Shown here piece by piece: positions 9,200-17,977 of a stretch of 64,000 nucleotides of DNA. Made by a program: the position numbers and the translations under genes. The DNA lies in contig JAKBEL010000011.1 of NCBI GenBank assembly GCA_021833825.1, positions 1 to 64,000 of the forward strand, in the 5' to 3' direction. Positions within the stretch are counted from its first letter, which is position 1; the number at the start of each line of letters is the position of its first letter. Below the pieces are notes generated by a model. That model made no database searches. It was not told the origin of the DNA and worked only from the letters and a program-made list of their open reading frames with translations. The stretch is from a bacterium. Its GTDB lineage: Bacteria > Babelota > Babeliae > Babelales > Vermiphilaceae.

Positions 9200-9481
9200 G
9201 AGCCTACCGGTGATTATGATGTGTATGACATAATTATGACTCTCTTTAGTATATCTTATAAGTGGTTATTATTACAGTAATCAGATAGAAGTTTTGCTCT
9301 TTGTGCAACCATGTGATGACCGGTACATTAAAAAAAGGCGCTATGGCAGGTTTTTAAAAAATTTTAGACCCAGTTTTACTCTTAACGAAGGTATAATCGA
9401 TGGCGCGCGTTTGCATATTTTTGCATGCTCATTTATTATGGTGATATATAAACCATATATGATGTACAGGATAGGAATGTT

Positions 9482-10588
9482 ATGAATATAGTCAGATTAT
9501 TAGTTTTAGTGATATTCGGTTTTGCTCAGGTCAGTGTTGCAGAAGTAGATTGTTCAAAAATGTCTACAAACGAATTAAATCAAGCTCTTATTTCTGCTGT
9601 AGAAAGGGGTTGTTTTGATCAAGTGCAGAAGCTTTTGGCAGCAGGGGCCGATATTAATGGAGAGATTACTGTCACCGGTTCTCATGGTCGTGGGGAAGGG
9701 TGTATGGATTATAGAACTGATTATAAACTTCTAGAGTATGCATCTCTCTATGGTTATATAGATATTGTAAGGGAGCTTATAAAAGCTGGTGCTGGCAATT
9801 GCCCAGATGCAGTCTATCCATCTCTTATTGGAGCCGCAAGGCAGGGCCATCTAGATCTGCTTAGAGAGCTTATAATAGTAGCTGCCAATCTTAAACATCC
9901 AGATTGGGCTGCAGCAGATCTTCTTATTAATAAGGCTCTTGTTGCCGCTGCATACGAAGGTCAGCTAGATGTGATGCTAGAGCTTATAAAAGCGGGTGCC
10001 AATATTAATTATGTTCATGGTTATCTGGAAACTACAGCTCTTATTGAAGCTGCAGAGCAAGGCCATGTAGATGTTGTAAAAGAGCTTGTAAAGATGGGTG
10101 CTGATCTCAATTATGTTGATAAAAATGGTGAGGCAGCTCTCTTTAAAGCGGTAAAAAGAGGCCGTCTAGATGTTGTAAAAGAGCTTATAGGGGCAGGCGC
10201 TTATGTTAATCTTGCAAATAGAGCTGGTGATACAGCTCTTATGTATGCTATAAAGGAGCATAACTTTGATCTTGTGCAGAGTCTTCTGCTCTCTTTAGAA
10301 TTTCATCCAGGAATATGGCAGCTTATAAAAGAGCTATTTTTACATTCTGAACATAAGCCGATCAATTATGCTGATAAAGATGGTAATACAGCTCTTATAC
10401 TTGCTATAAAAAATCTCAAATATAGGTATTTTGAAGGTGACAAGAGAGAATATAACGATTGCGTAAATAGCCAACGTATTCTAGAAGAGCTGCTCAATTT
10501 TCCAGGAGTTGATCATCATCATGTTAATAAAAAGGGCGAAACGGCTATAATCTTGCTTGAAGAATTGCAAAGGAAACAGAACAGATAG
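9482..10588 (+). CDS. Secreted ankyrin-repeat protein
   Basis: The 368-residue protein begins with a signal peptide (MNIVRLLVLVIFGFAQVSVA) followed by roughly seven to eight ankyrin repeats. Repeats carry the usual consensus, for example GHVDVVKELVKMGADLNYVD and RLDVVKELIGAGAYVNLAN, and several are near copies at the DNA level, indicating internal duplication. Ankyrin proteins exported by intracellular bacteria commonly bind host proteins, so an effector role is likely but inferred. The start is clear: the Met opens the signal peptide, with weak GGA spacing. Confidence 0.88.
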   Translation: MNIVRLLVLVIFGFAQVSVAEVDCSKMSTNELNQALISAVERGCFDQVQKLLAAGADINGEITVTGSHGRGEGCMDYRTDYKLLEYASLYGYIDIVRELIKAGAGNCPDAVYPSLIGAARQGHLDLLRELIIVAANLKHPDWAAADLLINKALVAAAYEGQLDVMLELIKAGANINYVHGYLETTALIEAAEQGHVDVVKELVKMGADLNYVDKNGEAALFKAVKRGRLDVVKELIGAGAYVNLANRAGDTALMYAIKEHNFDLVQSLLLSLEFHPGIWQLIKELFLHSEHKPINYADKDGNTALILAIKNLKYRYFEGDKREYNDCVNSQRILEELLNFPGVDHHHVNKKGETAIILLEELQRKQNR

Positions 10589-10602
10589 GATTACGCTTTT
10601 TA

Positions 10603-10718
10603 CCCTAGATTTTGACCATAAGTTTCTGGTGCATCCTTGTATTTTGACCATGAATCTGTCATAATTACCTTGTATTTCGACCATAGATTCATTGTTTTTA
10701 CCTTGGATTTTGACCATG
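10603..10718 (+). repeat. Four-copy 32-33-bp tandem repeat upstream of ATPase gene
   Basis: Units start at 10603, 10635, 10668 and 10701. Each begins CC(T/C)T(T/A)G followed by ATTTTGACCAT or a near match, with a variable second half. The ATG of the following ATPase gene is the ATG of GACCATG in the fourth unit. Unit 2 carries an equivalent out-of-place ATG, while units 1 and 3 have ATA. The array therefore forms the whole leader of that gene. Confidence 0.75.
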
Positions 10719-12035
10719 AAGCGTTTAATTAATAGCTATTTACAGCTTTGGAAGCGTGATTCATATCGTAAGCCACTCCTTTTGCGTGGGGCGCGTCAGG
10801 TTGGCAAAACGTATGAAGTGCGCCAATTTGGAAAAACATATCAACATTTTGTTGAGATCAATTTTGAAAAAAGTCCTGAGATGAGAGCTGTTTTTGATCA
10901 GGATCTTCAACCCAAAAGAATTCTGCGTGATCTTATTATTCTGCTCGGGCGGTCTATAGATCCAGTTAATACTCTTCTTTTTTTTGATGAAATTCAGACA
11001 GCTCCAAGAGCATTGTTAGCATTGCGTTATTTTTATGAAGAGATGCCCTCTTTGCATCTTATTGCAGCGGGATCACTTATTGATTTTACTACAGAAGAGG
11101 TTGGCATTCCAGTTGGACGTGTTACGTCACTCTATATGTATCCGCTCTCTTTTATTGAATTCTTAGATGCTGTATCTGAAGAGATACTTGTACAAGAGAT
11201 TACAAAATTTGATCCATCACAAGCTTTTAGTGAACTTGTGCATCAAAAGCTGTTACGTCTATTAGGAGAATATATAGCTATTGGTGGAATGCCAGAAGCT
11301 GTTTATAAATGGCAGCAGACAAAAGATATGGCGCTCTGTCAGCAGGTGCACAATGCGCTTGTTGATACTTATCGCCAAGATTTCAATCGATATGCAAATA
11401 AGTTTCAGATGAAATATGTAAAACTATTATTTGATCATATCCCGCTTTTGTTAGGGCAGAAGTTTAAATTCAGCGCAGTGCCTGGTGAATATCGTAAGCG
11501 GGAACTGTCGCCATGCCTTGATCTACTGACCACAGCAGGTATTGCCCATAAAGTTTTTCAGAGTGACGCACATGGCGCTCCTCTTGGTGCACAGGCAGAT
11601 CCAGATGATTTTAAAATTATCTTTTTAGATATTGCATTGAGTCAAGCAATTTTGGGTCTTAATAGCGGAGAGTGGATTGTCAATCCGTTGCAGCAGTTTA
11701 TCAACAAGGGGGGGCTGGTTGAAGCACTTATTGGTCAGGAGCTACTTGCTTATGCAGATCCTTTTAAAAAAGAGCAGCTTTATTATTGGCATCGCACATC
11801 AAAAAATAGTCAGGCAGAGGTTGATTATGTTGTGCAAAAAGACGGGGCCATTATACCGATTGAAGTTAAAAGTGGTGAAGGTTCAACTCTAAAAAGTATG
11901 CATATTTTTTTAGAGTCTCATCCGCAATCAATATGTGGTGTTAGATTTTCGACACAAAATGTTTCATTTTATCAAAATATCTATTCATATCCATTATATG
12001 CTATTGCACGATTTGCCAAAGGTGATCTGCTGTAG
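10716..12035 (+). CDS. AAA ATPase with DUF4143 C-terminal domain, second paralogue
   Basis: The 439-residue protein has Walker A GARQVGKT (25-32), Walker B LLFFDEIQTA (87-96) and a DUF4143 C-terminal domain ending in EVDYVV and IPIEVKSG, a PD-(D/E)XK-like signature. The function of the family is unresolved. The start is within the last unit of an upstream tandem repeat, and no classical ribosome binding site is seen. A run of seven G at 11708-11714 inside the coding region is a possible slippage site. It is only distantly related to the paralogue at 3833-4990, so the two were probably acquired separately. Confidence 0.88.
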   Translation: MKRLINSYLQLWKRDSYRKPLLLRGARQVGKTYEVRQFGKTYQHFVEINFEKSPEMRAVFDQDLQPKRILRDLIILLGRSIDPVNTLLFFDEIQTAPRALLALRYFYEEMPSLHLIAAGSLIDFTTEEVGIPVGRVTSLYMYPLSFIEFLDAVSEEILVQEITKFDPSQAFSELVHQKLLRLLGEYIAIGGMPEAVYKWQQTKDMALCQQVHNALVDTYRQDFNRYANKFQMKYVKLLFDHIPLLLGQKFKFSAVPGEYRKRELSPCLDLLTTAGIAHKVFQSDAHGAPLGAQADPDDFKIIFLDIALSQAILGLNSGEWIVNPLQQFINKGGLVEALIGQELLAYADPFKKEQLYYWHRTSKNSQAEVDYVVQKDGAIIPIEVKSGEGSTLKSMHIFLESHPQSICGVRFSTQNVSFYQNIYSYPLYAIARFAKGDLL

Positions 12036-12202
12036 TGTCTTGTATATGTATTGTTCATTATAAGCTTTGACAATGTTCTTGACTTGCGTGATCAAGAGAG
12101 TATAATGAGCCATCAAGTAGATTTTTAGCTTTGTCGTAAATTTAACGTGGCCTTATAAAATGTCCTGTTTTGCTCCATTTTTGTAAGCAAGATGGTGTTC
12201 TT

Positions 12203-12463
12203 ATGAATCCAGATGAGGATTCTGTTCAGTTTTATGCTGCTCTTAGAGATGGCAACGAAGGTCGGACTCATGTTATTATAACGTCTGATGGTGGTCATAA
12301 CGATTGGTCTGATCAATTAACAGAAGCGGAATGGCATTGGCAAAGTCTATATAATATACCTTTGCAATCATCAGAATATGAGTCGCATTATGATCTGGAT
12401 AGCGTTATGAAATTCCAAACTCCTACTGTTGAAGAATTTCGTTCACAGATTTTTGCATCATAA
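12203..12463 (+). CDS. Small hypothetical protein, possibly a gene fragment
   Basis: This is an 86-residue acidic product starting MNPDEDSVQF, with no signal peptide and no recognised domain. A TTG start at 12170 would add 11 residues. Neither start has a convincing ribosome binding site. It may be a real small gene or the tail of a degraded one. The flanking sequence before it is AT-rich and empty. Confidence 0.35.
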   Translation: MNPDEDSVQFYAALRDGNEGRTHVIITSDGGHNDWSDQLTEAEWHWQSLYNIPLQSSEYESHYDLDSVMKFQTPTVEEFRSQIFAS

Positions 12464-12509
12464 TGCTCTGTCTGCATAGCTATTGTTTTTAACATCTAAC
12501 GATAAAAAA

Positions 12510-12549
12510 TAGAGGGACCTACTTATAAAGCAGGTCCCTCTATTCTATT
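12510..12549 (-). terminator. Rho-independent terminator
   Basis: An 11-bp stem TAGAGGGACCT (12510-12520) pairs with AGGTCCCTCTA (12532-12542). On the minus strand the stem is followed by ATTTTTTATC. It terminates the minus-strand gene ending at 12562. Confidence 0.85.
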
Positions 12550-12561
12550 TTATGATCTAAC

Positions 12562-13212
12562 TCAGTTTAATTGTAAAATGACCATCTGTGCATTTGCTGA
12601 AGTGCCTGCAGTGAGATCAGGTAGGGTTACAGGGCCACCCAAAGAAATATTTAGGTTGATTGTATTAGATGATGGCGATGCGGTTGAGATAAGCGCATAG
12701 CCGGTCACTTCAAGAGAAATGAGAAGAGCATTGGACGCTCCATTATTATTTATAGTTGCAGTATCAATTGTTACTTGATTTAGATCGGTGCTCCCTTGCT
12801 GTAATGCTGCTGTGCCAGAGGCGTCATTGCCTGGATCAGTCGTACCATTAAATTGAAATTGAACCGAATAGAATACAAGGAATATGCCAGAGGTTGGTAA
12901 TGTTATGGTTCCATCTACGTTACGGGTGATGCCAGATGAGATGTTGGCATCTGGTGTTGCGGCCCAAAGAACATTGTCAGTATTATTTACCGCTGCCTGG
13001 TTTGTAAGCACTGCCCAGTTGCGCAATCCGTTAAATAATGGTCCTGATGGTGTGATAAAGCTGTTTGCGGTTACTGAGTTGCAGACCGTGAGGCTATTGA
13101 ATTTCTTACATTTGCCTCTTGTGGCATCATCTTCTTGCATCTCTGATGCAAAGATTGATGAGCATAATAGTAGGTTGATTGATAACAGCAAAGCTGTTTT
13201 TGTTGTGAACAT
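12562..13212 (-). CDS. Secreted C1q/BclA-C-like jelly-roll protein
   Basis: The 216-residue protein has a signal peptide (about 1-23) and a short linker, then a beta-rich domain from about residue 60. Its pattern (ITRNVDGTITLPTSGIFLV followed by FYSVQFQF) matches the core strands of C1q/TNF-like jelly rolls such as the BclA C-terminal domain. These folds trimerise and bind ligands on cell surfaces. The mature part has lysine only in a short GKCKKF stretch near its N-terminus. AAGGGAG precedes the ATG. A dedicated terminator follows. A role in contact with the host is inferred. Confidence 0.65.
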   Translation of the reverse strand: MFTTKTALLLSINLLLCSSIFASEMQEDDATRGKCKKFNSLTVCNSVTANSFITPSGPLFNGLRNWAVLTNQAAVNNTDNVLWAATPDANISSGITRNVDGTITLPTSGIFLVFYSVQFQFNGTTDPGNDASGTAALQQGSTDLNQVTIDTATINNNGASNALLISLEVTGYALISTASPSSNTINLNISLGGPVTLPDLTAGTSANAQMVILQLN

Positions 13213-13343
13213 AGGTCACACTCCCTTTTATGATATAAAAATTATAACTACGCATTCATTATAGAAAAATAGTTTTTATAACACAAGAGAGAACTATATA
13301 CAGATATTAAAGCATCTTGAGTAAGGCTTAAATGAGTGTTTTT

Positions 13344-14618
13344 TTATCGTATAGTAGCTTTTGGCCGTTGACTTTCGATGCATGCTTGGTATTTAAGCAG
13401 ATCGATCGGGTTGTTAGGGTTTGCCGGATTAGGGCAGAACTGAACATTTTCGTGAGGTTCTCCTCTTTTTGTATCGGTCTCTCCTGTAAAGAATCGTTTA
13501 AATGAGCCTACACCGGATACACCATAGTTTCCTGGATGATAGACCCATCCCATTGTTTTAGCATTAAAGCGTGGGTCGGTCTCAGGGTAGAGAAGCACTA
13601 ATTGTGGGATCCATCTTTGTGTTTTACAGGTTACATCATTGCCAAATCCAAAGATACGAATATGAGTTCCGTTTCGTGGATATGCGCCATGGCCAGTTGT
13701 GGCAACGTAAACAACAGGATGAGTCCCTTCATAGTTGATATCTTTATGGTTTGCAGGGAGCCAAACACCCTCTCGCGATGTGTGTGTTGCATAGAAGATG
13801 CGTTCTAATTCTTTTTTTTCATTGAGTTCAAGTGTGATATGTTCAAGGTCAAAATCATGGTCTCCTTTGATCGGAGCAGAGATAGGATAGGCGCCATTAA
13901 ATCCATACATAAAGCCGTATACAATATAATATTTATTATTAAATTTTTGCCATGTTACATAGATTGGTGTTGTTAGATTACCATTTTTGTCGGAGAATCT
14001 TTTAGGATCGGATCCGAATTTAGTGCATTGATCTATATTAAAAAAGAGGTCAGGGTCGTTATCTTTATATTTTGACTTTTGTTCATAGATCTTTTCCATA
14101 GTCACTTGACCTTTTGGGATAATGACCTGTAGGGGCCCAGGCTTGCTGCTTCGATGATTGAGTTGATAGACCAGTTCTGTTCCTGGAGCGGTAAATAGAT
14201 CTTCAACAGCAGCGGGAAAAAATACCTCATTGCATAGATAGAGTACCGGTGCATATTTTTTAATTGCGGGGATGAGCTCTTCGGTATCATTTTTTATAAC
14301 TTCAGGGTCATCAACTGTTGGAGCATAGGTTATATTGCGCAACGGGCAGAATGCAGGGTGTCGCGGTTGTGTGAAAATATTTTTGAGGCTATCAATACTC
14401 TCATTGGCCTTTTTGCCAAGGTAAGACATTTCATCTGCTATGCTCTCAAATCTATTTTGAATCTGATTTTTAACAGATGTTGCAGTGTCATTCATTTTTT
14501 TAGAAAGAGATGATGCTTTATCGGATATGTTATCTGAAATTGATGTAAAGCTAATTTTGCCCTCAATTGTTATGCAAGATAGCAAGAGGGTGATAATCAA
14601 ATATTTCTTATTTTTCAT
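13344..14618 (-). CDS. Secreted Vps62/DUF946-family protein
   Basis: The 424-residue protein has a signal peptide (1-20), an amphipathic helical stretch with repeated 11-residue-like character (about 25-82), and a domain matching the eukaryotic Vps62/DUF946 family. Marks of the family are KYAPVLYLCNEVFFP (121-135), GDHDFDLEHITLEL (252-265) and HPVVYVATTGHGAYP (300-314) with conserved His and Asp residues. Yeast Vps62 is linked to vacuolar protein sorting, but no biochemical activity is established. The GGAGC site lies 8 nt before the ATG. Export and a eukaryote-like fold suggest an action in the host cell. Confidence 0.82.
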   Translation of the reverse strand: MKNKKYLIITLLLSCITIEGKISFTSISDNISDKASSLSKKMNDTATSVKNQIQNRFESIADEMSYLGKKANESIDSLKNIFTQPRHPAFCPLRNITYAPTVDDPEVIKNDTEELIPAIKKYAPVLYLCNEVFFPAAVEDLFTAPGTELVYQLNHRSSKPGPLQVIIPKGQVTMEKIYEQKSKYKDNDPDLFFNIDQCTKFGSDPKRFSDKNGNLTTPIYVTWQKFNNKYYIVYGFMYGFNGAYPISAPIKGDHDFDLEHITLELNEKKELERIFYATHTSREGVWLPANHKDINYEGTHPVVYVATTGHGAYPRNGTHIRIFGFGNDVTCKTQRWIPQLVLLYPETDPRFNAKTMGWVYHPGNYGVSGVGSFKRFFTGETDTKRGEPHENVQFCPNPANPNNPIDLLKYQACIESQRPKATIR

Positions 14619-14730
14619 TAGTATTGCTCCATTATGATACTTTTTAAACCCTTTTGTTTAAAAGTATAATAGAAATAATGCACGAATTTCAACAATTATG
14701 ATTGTGTTTTTACATAAAGCATCGTGCGAT

Positions 14731-15630
14731 CTAAGATTCAATTTTTTGTCCAGTAAGATGGAGGGATGAAAAACTGTATTCTATAAGCTTTTGATCTTCT
14801 GATTGATTGTAGTTTTTACAATATCTTTTGGCTATATCTTTGATGAATTTCAGTTGAATGCCTCTGCCCATACAGTGTTCCAGCCCATAATGTTTTAGGC
14901 AGGAATGAAGAAAAGATTTAAATTCTTCTTGAGATTTGAATAGGTAAGACTCTTGCCGCTTTTCACATAATAGAACCTGTAGGTGTGCATTGGTGGCAAG
15001 TTTTGTTAGCTCTTCAATACTTATATAGGAGATATTCTCCTGAGCTTTTGTTGCATGAGTGAGAAATGGCAGGCTATATTGGCTCCACTCTTGTTTAAAA
15101 AGTAAAGTATCTTGAGTTGCCCGTGTGATTGCGCATTGTTCTTGCTTGGTTGGGGTGGATATATCTATGATGCCATGAGGTGCGAGGTTTTTTGCAATAT
15201 TAAAAAAAACGGTAGGCAACTCTTTCTGCTCGATCCAATGAAGAAGGTGGTAACATGTTGTAATATCTGCAGGGGGAAGATTATACGCTTGTAAGTTATA
15301 TAGTTGCATTGTGTCATTGATGCAGATGATATTCGGTTGGTCTTTGCAACGTTCTGTTGCCTGCGCGATAGCTTTTGCATCAGAATCAATCGCAATATAT
15401 AGTTTTTCTGGATATTTCTGAGCGAGTTTGTGGCTCATCTTTGCAGTGCTGCATCCCAATTCTACAATAACGTTATATGTATGATTGGAAAGATTTAGTG
15501 CAGCAATATGTCTCATGCAGGATTCATGTTGCTGCTTTGCTAAAGAATCGCCCTCTTGTGTATCAGCAGCTTTTGTAATCCGATTGCTCAATATAATATA
15601 CAAGAGTAATAGAAAAATGTGCCTCATCAT
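14731..15630 (-). CDS. Signal-peptide SAM-dependent methyltransferase
   Basis: The 299-residue product opens with MMRHIFLLLLYIILSNRITKA, a signal peptide or anchor. A class I Rossmann methyltransferase domain follows: motif I VIVELGCSTAKMS (54-66), acidic loop YIAIDSD (78-84) and a post-motif CYHLLHWI. It resembles small-molecule or trans-aconitate-type methyltransferases. A methyltransferase needs S-adenosylmethionine, which is absent outside bacterial cells, so an exported enzyme would have to work in host cytoplasm. The substrate is unknown. AAGGA precedes the start, where two adjacent ATGs are possible. It lies 24 bp downstream of the barrel-protein gene on the same strand. Confidence 0.8.
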   Translation of the reverse strand: MMRHIFLLLLYIILSNRITKAADTQEGDSLAKQQHESCMRHIAALNLSNHTYNVIVELGCSTAKMSHKLAQKYPEKLYIAIDSDAKAIAQATERCKDQPNIICINDTMQLYNLQAYNLPPADITTCYHLLHWIEQKELPTVFFNIAKNLAPHGIIDISTPTKQEQCAITRATQDTLLFKQEWSQYSLPFLTHATKAQENISYISIEELTKLATNAHLQVLLCEKRQESYLFKSQEEFKSFLHSCLKHYGLEHCMGRGIQLKFIKDIAKRYCKNYNQSEDQKLIEYSFSSLHLTGQKIES

Positions 15631-15654
15631 TGTTCCTTGATAGCTCTCTGCCTA

Positions 15655-16572
15655 TTAAAATGTAACGCTCCATGATAACCAACCGGTCATGTGATATAGA
15701 GCTCGAAAATTTTTTGGTCTGCTATCAAAGCCTGATGATAGACCTAGTATTATGCTATTGCTGATCTTATTGATATAAAAATTTTTAATATATGCACCAA
15801 AAAAACTATGACGAATAAAGGTTTTAAAATCGCTCAATTGAGGTATGCATGGTGATATAGATTCGGCAAAGCCGAGAGTTGCATCATATCCAATTTCGCA
15901 GCGGTTTGTTGTGTGCCAAGTTTTCATGTAAGAGACAAGCAGGTCGGCGAGACATCCTAAGCGAACTTTATAGTTATTATAATCATAAGAGGGTAAACAG
16001 GGATCTTTTTGCTCCGCTTTTCGTGGAATAAAATAGATGCAACGTGCTGCTCCAAAGAGAGTGTTCTCAGAAGAGATGCGATATGCAGTATCAAGTTGTG
16101 GGCCAACGCCAAAATGTCCTGAGCCAAATTGAACAACTTCTAAAAAATAGTCACGATGTGTTGGTATGCCTAAAAGAAATGAATATGCAATGCGTCCGCG
16201 CTCTTTAATGGCGTGTCCATATCCTCCTGTCAGCAGGATGTCATCCATCTGGGTTCTTGCGATTGAGATGTTTTCATTCTGATGTGTAATGCGAGCAAAT
16301 GCAACATCTGCAGAAAAATAGTGGGATGGTTGATAGTATATGTAGGTGCTTATGGTGCCACCGTCAGATTCTCGAGTTCCCTCATTGTAGCGGCGAAATT
16401 GACCAAATGGTGTCTCGATTAATATATGTGGATGGTGATCAGATTGATTGTAAGTGAGCAATTGTCTTGTGATAACAGAAATACGCATGTTATAGACAAC
16501 GCTTATACTAGCAATGAGCTGAGAGCAGTAGAGAGCTATTAATATGCTTATTACGCTATATCTATAAAACAC
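15655..16572 (-). CDS. Predicted outer-membrane beta-barrel protein
   Basis: This 305-residue protein has a signal peptide (about 1-22) and then alternating polar/apolar strands with many Tyr, Phe and Gly. It ends WLSWSVTF, with the C-terminal Phe typical of outer-membrane barrels recognised by BamA. That supports a diderm cell envelope. No specific family is recognised. The start codon is GTG with AGGGTGAG upstream. It probably forms an operon with the methyltransferase gene downstream. Confidence 0.7.
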   Translation of the reverse strand: MFYRYSVISILIALYCSQLIASISVVYNMRISVITRQLLTYNQSDHHPHILIETPFGQFRRYNEGTRESDGGTISTYIYYQPSHYFSADVAFARITHQNENISIARTQMDDILLTGGYGHAIKERGRIAYSFLLGIPTHRDYFLEVVQFGSGHFGVGPQLDTAYRISSENTLFGAARCIYFIPRKAEQKDPCLPSYDYNNYKVRLGCLADLLVSYMKTWHTTNRCEIGYDATLGFAESISPCIPQLSDFKTFIRHSFFGAYIKNFYINKISNSIILGLSSGFDSRPKNFRALYHMTGWLSWSVTF

Positions 16573-16735
16573 GATTGCTCACCCTTTTTTTATTATGTAT
16601 GATCATTTCATAGTAGCTGCCCTCTATGCCATTGTCAATATGCTCAATGAAAAGGGGCTTTGATGCTATTGGGAAGGCGTTTAATGTGTGCGTTTTGTTC
16701 TATTTTTTTATATTGTATAGTCAGAAGGAATTGTG

Positions 16736-17128
16736 ATGACAAGATCTACTAAGATAATCTTAATGCTTGTGTCTAGTATGTTGTTAAATAATTTGAAAGC
16801 GTCTGCGGATCATAAAAAGATGGTCGTTATTAAAGGTATGGGCAAGGATTGCTCCTCATTGATTCTGTCTGTTGCATGTGATGATGCAATGACTATTAAA
16901 GATATTAAACAGTCTATTTATAGTGCAAAGAATATTCCTCTTGAGCATCAAGTATTATTATTCAAGACTGAGATGGTCTGGTCACCTTTTTCGATCTATG
17001 CCATGAAGATCTACAAAGAGCTTCAAGATGATCAGACCTGTGCAGCTTATAAGATAGAGAACGGAACAGTTTTACAACTTAGTTTAATAGAGTCTACATC
17101 GTCACTTACGGACAATAATCAGAAATAG
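16736..17128 (+). CDS. Secreted ubiquitin-like protein
   Basis: The 130-residue protein has a signal peptide (about 1-24) followed by a single ubiquitin-like domain (29-118). Matches to ubiquitin are direct: the helix TIKDIKQSIYSAKNIPLEHQ (53-72) parallels [20 protein letters not shown], then VLLF for RLIF, KELQDDQTCAAYKIENG for KQLEDGRTLSDYNIQKE, and TVLQLSLI for STLHLVLR. About 13 extra residues sit in the loop after the third strand. The C-terminus is ESTSSLTDNNQK with no Gly-Gly, so conjugation through a classical tail is unlikely without processing. AAGGA lies 6 nt before the ATG. A Fic gene follows on the same strand. Confidence 0.85.
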   Translation: MTRSTKIILMLVSSMLLNNLKASADHKKMVVIKGMGKDCSSLILSVACDDAMTIKDIKQSIYSAKNIPLEHQVLLFKTEMVWSPFSIYAMKIYKELQDDQTCAAYKIENGTVLQLSLIESTSSLTDNNQK

Positions 17129-17239
17129 ACTTTATTCCAGCCAAAGGCTTTTATTCAAGTTGCTAGATATATTAAAAAGGGGAAATTCGATATACTTATA
17201 TGTAATAGTAATCGTTACATTAAGAGATAAAGGAGCTCT

Positions 17240-17977
17240 ATGTCTATATCATCGTTACTTAAAGAAATTGATCTGTTGCAAAATGAGATTGATCAGTATC
17301 GTCCATTAGACGAATATGCCCAAGGACAGATTAAAGAATATTTTCGTATAGGGCTTACCTACACGAGTAATGCTTTAGAGGGTAACACGCTCACTGAATC
17401 AGAAACTAAGATTGTGCTCGAAGAAGGGATTACTATTGGTGGCAAACCGTTAAAAGATCATTTAGAAGCTGTTGGGCATAGCCAAGCGTATGATTTTATG
17501 TATGCATGTGTAACCAAAAAACTCTTTACAGAAGACGATATTAAACGCTTCCATCATCTTTTTTATTATCGTATTGATGAGCGAGCTGCTGGTATATATC
17601 GTAAAATTCAAGTCTATTTAACTGGTTCTAAATATCCATTGCCAAAGCCGGAAGATCTCTCTTCATTAATGCATGCATTTATTCCAAACTGCATCTCTTC
17701 TTTTAAGCAGGAGCATCCTGTTGTTGCAGCAATTCGTGCTCATAAAGAGTTTGTCTATATTCACCCATTTCTTGATGGTAATGGTCGAGTTGCACGATTA
17801 TTGATGAATGTACTATTGTTGCAGCATGGCTATACTATTGCAATTATTCCTCCGGTCATGCGCGCTGATTATATTCGTTGTCTTGAAGTGGGGCGCCAAG
17901 ATGATACGCAGTTTGTCCAGCTGCTTGCGCGTATGATCAAAGAGAGTCAGAAAGATTATCTACGATTGTTTAGATAG
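17240..17977 (+). CDS. Fic-domain protein (putative AMP transferase)
   Basis: This is a 245-residue protein with the complete Fic catalytic loop HPFLDGNGR (175-183, catalytic His175) and an N-terminal inhibitory helix motif SNALEG (43-48, S-x-x-x-E-G with Glu47). That makes it a class II Fic enzyme that is self-inhibited until the helix moves. Fic proteins transfer AMP or other phosphate groups to hydroxyls of target proteins. It has no signal peptide, so it is either housekeeping or delivered by a dedicated secretion system. AAGGAG is correctly placed before the ATG. It lies 111 bp after the ubiquitin-like gene. Confidence 0.92.
   Translation: MSISSLLKEIDLLQNEIDQYRPLDEYAQGQIKEYFRIGLTYTSNALEGNTLTESETKIVLEEGITIGGKPLKDHLEAVGHSQAYDFMYACVTKKLFTEDDIKRFHHLFYYRIDERAAGIYRKIQVYLTGSKYPLPKPEDLSSLMHAFIPNCISSFKQEHPVVAAIRAHKEFVYIHPFLDGNGRVARLLMNVLLLQHGYTIAIIPPVMRADYIRCLEVGRQDDTQFVQLLARMIKESQKDYLRLFR

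Noticed and set aside
10481-10717. Minus-strand frame with repeated MVKIQG-like peptides
   Set aside because: The peptide repeat is only the translation of the 33-bp DNA repeat. There is no ribosome binding site, and the strand opposes the real gene.
10603-10718. CRISPR array
   Set aside because: Units are 32-33 bp end to end, without separate unique spacers of constant length, and there are no cas genes.
11708-11714. Phase-variable G run inside the second DUF4143 gene
   Set aside because: Seven G is borderline, the reading frame is intact and there is no second copy to compare.
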